The notes under the pieces are model-generated. The model worked only from the letters and a program-made list of their open reading frames with translations, searched no databases and was not told the DNA's origin. Below, in pieces: positions 62,755 to 64,000 of a DNA stretch of 64,000 bases. The translations under genes were made by a program, and so were the position numbers. The stretch spans positions 523,231 to 587,230 of the forward strand of contig NZ_JAJNCT010000005.1 of the NCBI RefSeq assembly GCF_021026195.1, given 5' to 3'. The DNA is from Comamonas koreensis. Its GTDB lineage: Bacteria > Pseudomonadota > Gammaproteobacteria > Burkholderiales > Burkholderiaceae_C. How positions within the stretch are numbered: the stretch's first letter is position 1; every line of letters starts with the position of its first letter.

Positions 62755-64000
62755 ACCCGGAATTTCGCCGCCAGCTCAGCCTGGAGCTGAGCCCTGCGCG
62801 TTTGGTGCTGATGCCCGCCATCTTGCTGATGCTGGCCATCTGCGTGTTTGTCATCGAGGGCAAGCAGCCCCTGCTCTACCTGCACAAGGGCGCCCTCACC
62901 CTGGTGGGCCTGCTGGCCGCCTGCGTGGGCACCTTCACGGCGCTGTCCAGCATCAACGATGAGCTCAACGAGCGCACCTGGGACCAGCAGCGCATGAGCG
63001 CCATGGGCCCCTGGCGCATGGCCTGGGGCAAGCTGCTGGGCGGCCCCAGCTATGCCTGGTATGGCGCCCTGCTGTGCAGCGCAGCGGCCCTGCTCTGCGG
63101 CTTCTGGCTCGGTGAGCTGGCCGACACCATCCTGGTGCTGGTGCTCAGCATCTTGGGCGCCTGCGCGCTGCACTGCGCGATGATGGCCAGCCGCCTCTAC
63201 AGCATGGATCCCAACAAACCCGCCACCAGCCGCAATGTCTGGGTGCTGGTGGTGCTGGTGTTCATGCTGCTGCAACTGGTCAGCAGCGTGGTCGTGGGAC
63301 TTGACAGCCTGTTGGGCGGCAGCGGCGGGGGCGCCTGGTGGGGCCTGCCGCTGAACTCGGGCAGTCTGCTACTGGTCTTTGCCGTTGCGGGCCTGTTGCT
63401 GGGCCTGCTGGCACTGTGGCGGGCGATGTCGATGCAGCTGTCGGTGCCGACCACACCGTGGGCCTGGGCACTGGGCAATGCCGCTGGCTGTTTGCTGCTG
63501 GTGGGCCTGGTGCCCACCGGCACCGGCCGGGCGCTGACCGCGATGATGCTGTTCGCCCTGGCAACCTACTACGCTGCGGCGCTGGAGAGCCAGGTCGCGC
63601 AGCGCTGGCGCGCCCTGCTCTACAGCGCAAGGCACGGCCAGTGGCGGCGCTTTTGGCAGAACATGCCGCTGTGGCCCATCAGCTGGTGCATGGCCTTTGC
63701 GGTGCTGCTGCCGGCCTATCTGCTGTGGAATGCCGACCCGCTGTCCAACCGCAGCCAACTGGGCCCGCTGGCCTTCATGGTGCTGCTGCATGTGCTGCGT
63801 GACTGCGGTATCTACCTGGTATTCTCGTTGCGCAAGAGCAGCCGCTCGCCGCTGGGCATGACCTTGCTGGTGGTCTTTGTGCTCAGCGCCCTGTTGCCAG
63901 CCATGGCCTGGTCGCTGGGCCTGGCGCCGCTGTTCGAGCCGCTGTTTGGCGCCTTTGACCCGCGCCTGTCGTCCAACTTTGCGCATGCACCGGCCCTGGG
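62751..64000 (+). CDS. ABC transporter permease, 3' part beyond window
   Basis: The frame opens with MNPEFRRQLSLELSPARLVL, then a hydrophobic segment MPAILLMLAICVFVIE, and stays open to the end of the window (416 codons). It contains at least nine hydrophobic segments, consistent with an integral-membrane permease. Its ATG overlaps the stop of the ATPase gene. No family motif is precise enough to name the substrate; it may belong to the ABC-2 type. The C-terminus is missing. Confidence 0.85.
   Translation, partial: MNPEFRRQLSLELSPARLVLMPAILLMLAICVFVIEGKQPLLYLHKGALTLVGLLAACVGTFTALSSINDELNERTWDQQRMSAMGPWRMAWGKLLGGPSYAWYGALLCSAAALLCGFWLGELADTILVLVLSILGACALHCAMMASRLYSMDPNKPATSRNVWVLVVLVFMLLQLVSSVVVGLDSLLGGSGGGAWWGLPLNSGSLLLVFAVAGLLLGLLALWRAMSMQLSVPTTPWAWALGNAAGCLLLVGLVPTGTGRALTAMMLFALATYYAAALESQVAQRWRALLYSARHGQWRRFWQNMPLWPISWCMAFAVLLPAYLLWNADPLSNRSQLGPLAFMVLLHVLRDCGIYLVFSLRKSSRSPLGMTLLVVFVLSALLPAMAWSLGLAPLFEPLFGAFDPRLSSNFAHAPAL

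Overview
The window is GC-rich, densely coded proteobacterial chromosome. The gene set and order point to a betaproteobacterium of the family Comamonadaceae, most likely Comamonas or a close relative. Pointers are the imuA-imuB-dnaE2 SOS cassette, the thrS-infC-rpmI-rplT-pheS-pheT-ihfA-merR-tRNA-Pro cluster, an aspT-aspD pair, and the many LysR regulators beside short catabolic operons. The genus is an inference; the family is well supported. No phage, transposon, CRISPR array or rRNA was seen.

Layout. 1-6.2 kb: the start of an MCE (MlaD-like) lipid-transport gene, then a LexA-controlled mutagenesis cassette whose imuB is frameshifted at a run of seven G. 6.3-8.0 kb: two unfamiliar genes in AT-richer DNA. 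8.1-14.9 kb: an SDR/LysR pair, small hypotheticals, a flavin-monooxygenase remnant, a VOC protein, a P-loop kinase-like protein, an exported penicillin-acylase-type hydrolase and a second LysR. 14.9-18.8 kb: a Fur-box operon with a heme-type TonB receptor, an EF-hand lipoprotein and a DUF4198 protein. 18.9-22.9 kb: a LysR divergent from leuC-like, leuD-like and fluoroacetate-dehalogenase-like genes. 23-29.8 kb: a HAD phosphatase, a periplasmic cupin/carboxymuconolactone-decarboxylase pair and a MacAB-OMF export operon. 29.9-36.5 kb: an iron-uptake operon headed by a single protein that joins an ECF sigma factor to a FecR-type regulator, followed by a TonB receptor with a signalling domain and three membrane accessory proteins. 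36.5-45.4 kb: LysR and Old Yellow Enzyme, the aspartate-alanine antiporter and aspartate decarboxylase, and DNA polymerase II. 45.5-54.0 kb: the conserved translation cluster on the minus strand. 54.1-64 kb: a lipoprotein, a broken Lrp regulator beside an EamA exporter, a MurA paralogue, metQ, argO/argP and an ABC exporter that runs off the end.

Three regulatory features stand out. First, the thrS leader encodes a 14-residue, threonine-rich peptide followed by overlapping antiterminator and terminator hairpins, which is the layout of ribosome-mediated transcription attenuation. Second, the iron operon at 30-36.5 kb appears to use a one-protein sigma/anti-sigma device, as known for P. putida IutY, under a Fur box. 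The ribosome-binding site of its TonB receptor lies inside a perfect 12-bp hairpin. Third, infC probably starts at AUA, in line with IF3 autoregulation.

The sequence carries several lesions: frameshifted imuB, a deletion in the lrp-like gene, and a start-less flavin-monooxygenase remnant. Each could be a real mutation or, for the homopolymer one in particular, a sequencing error.
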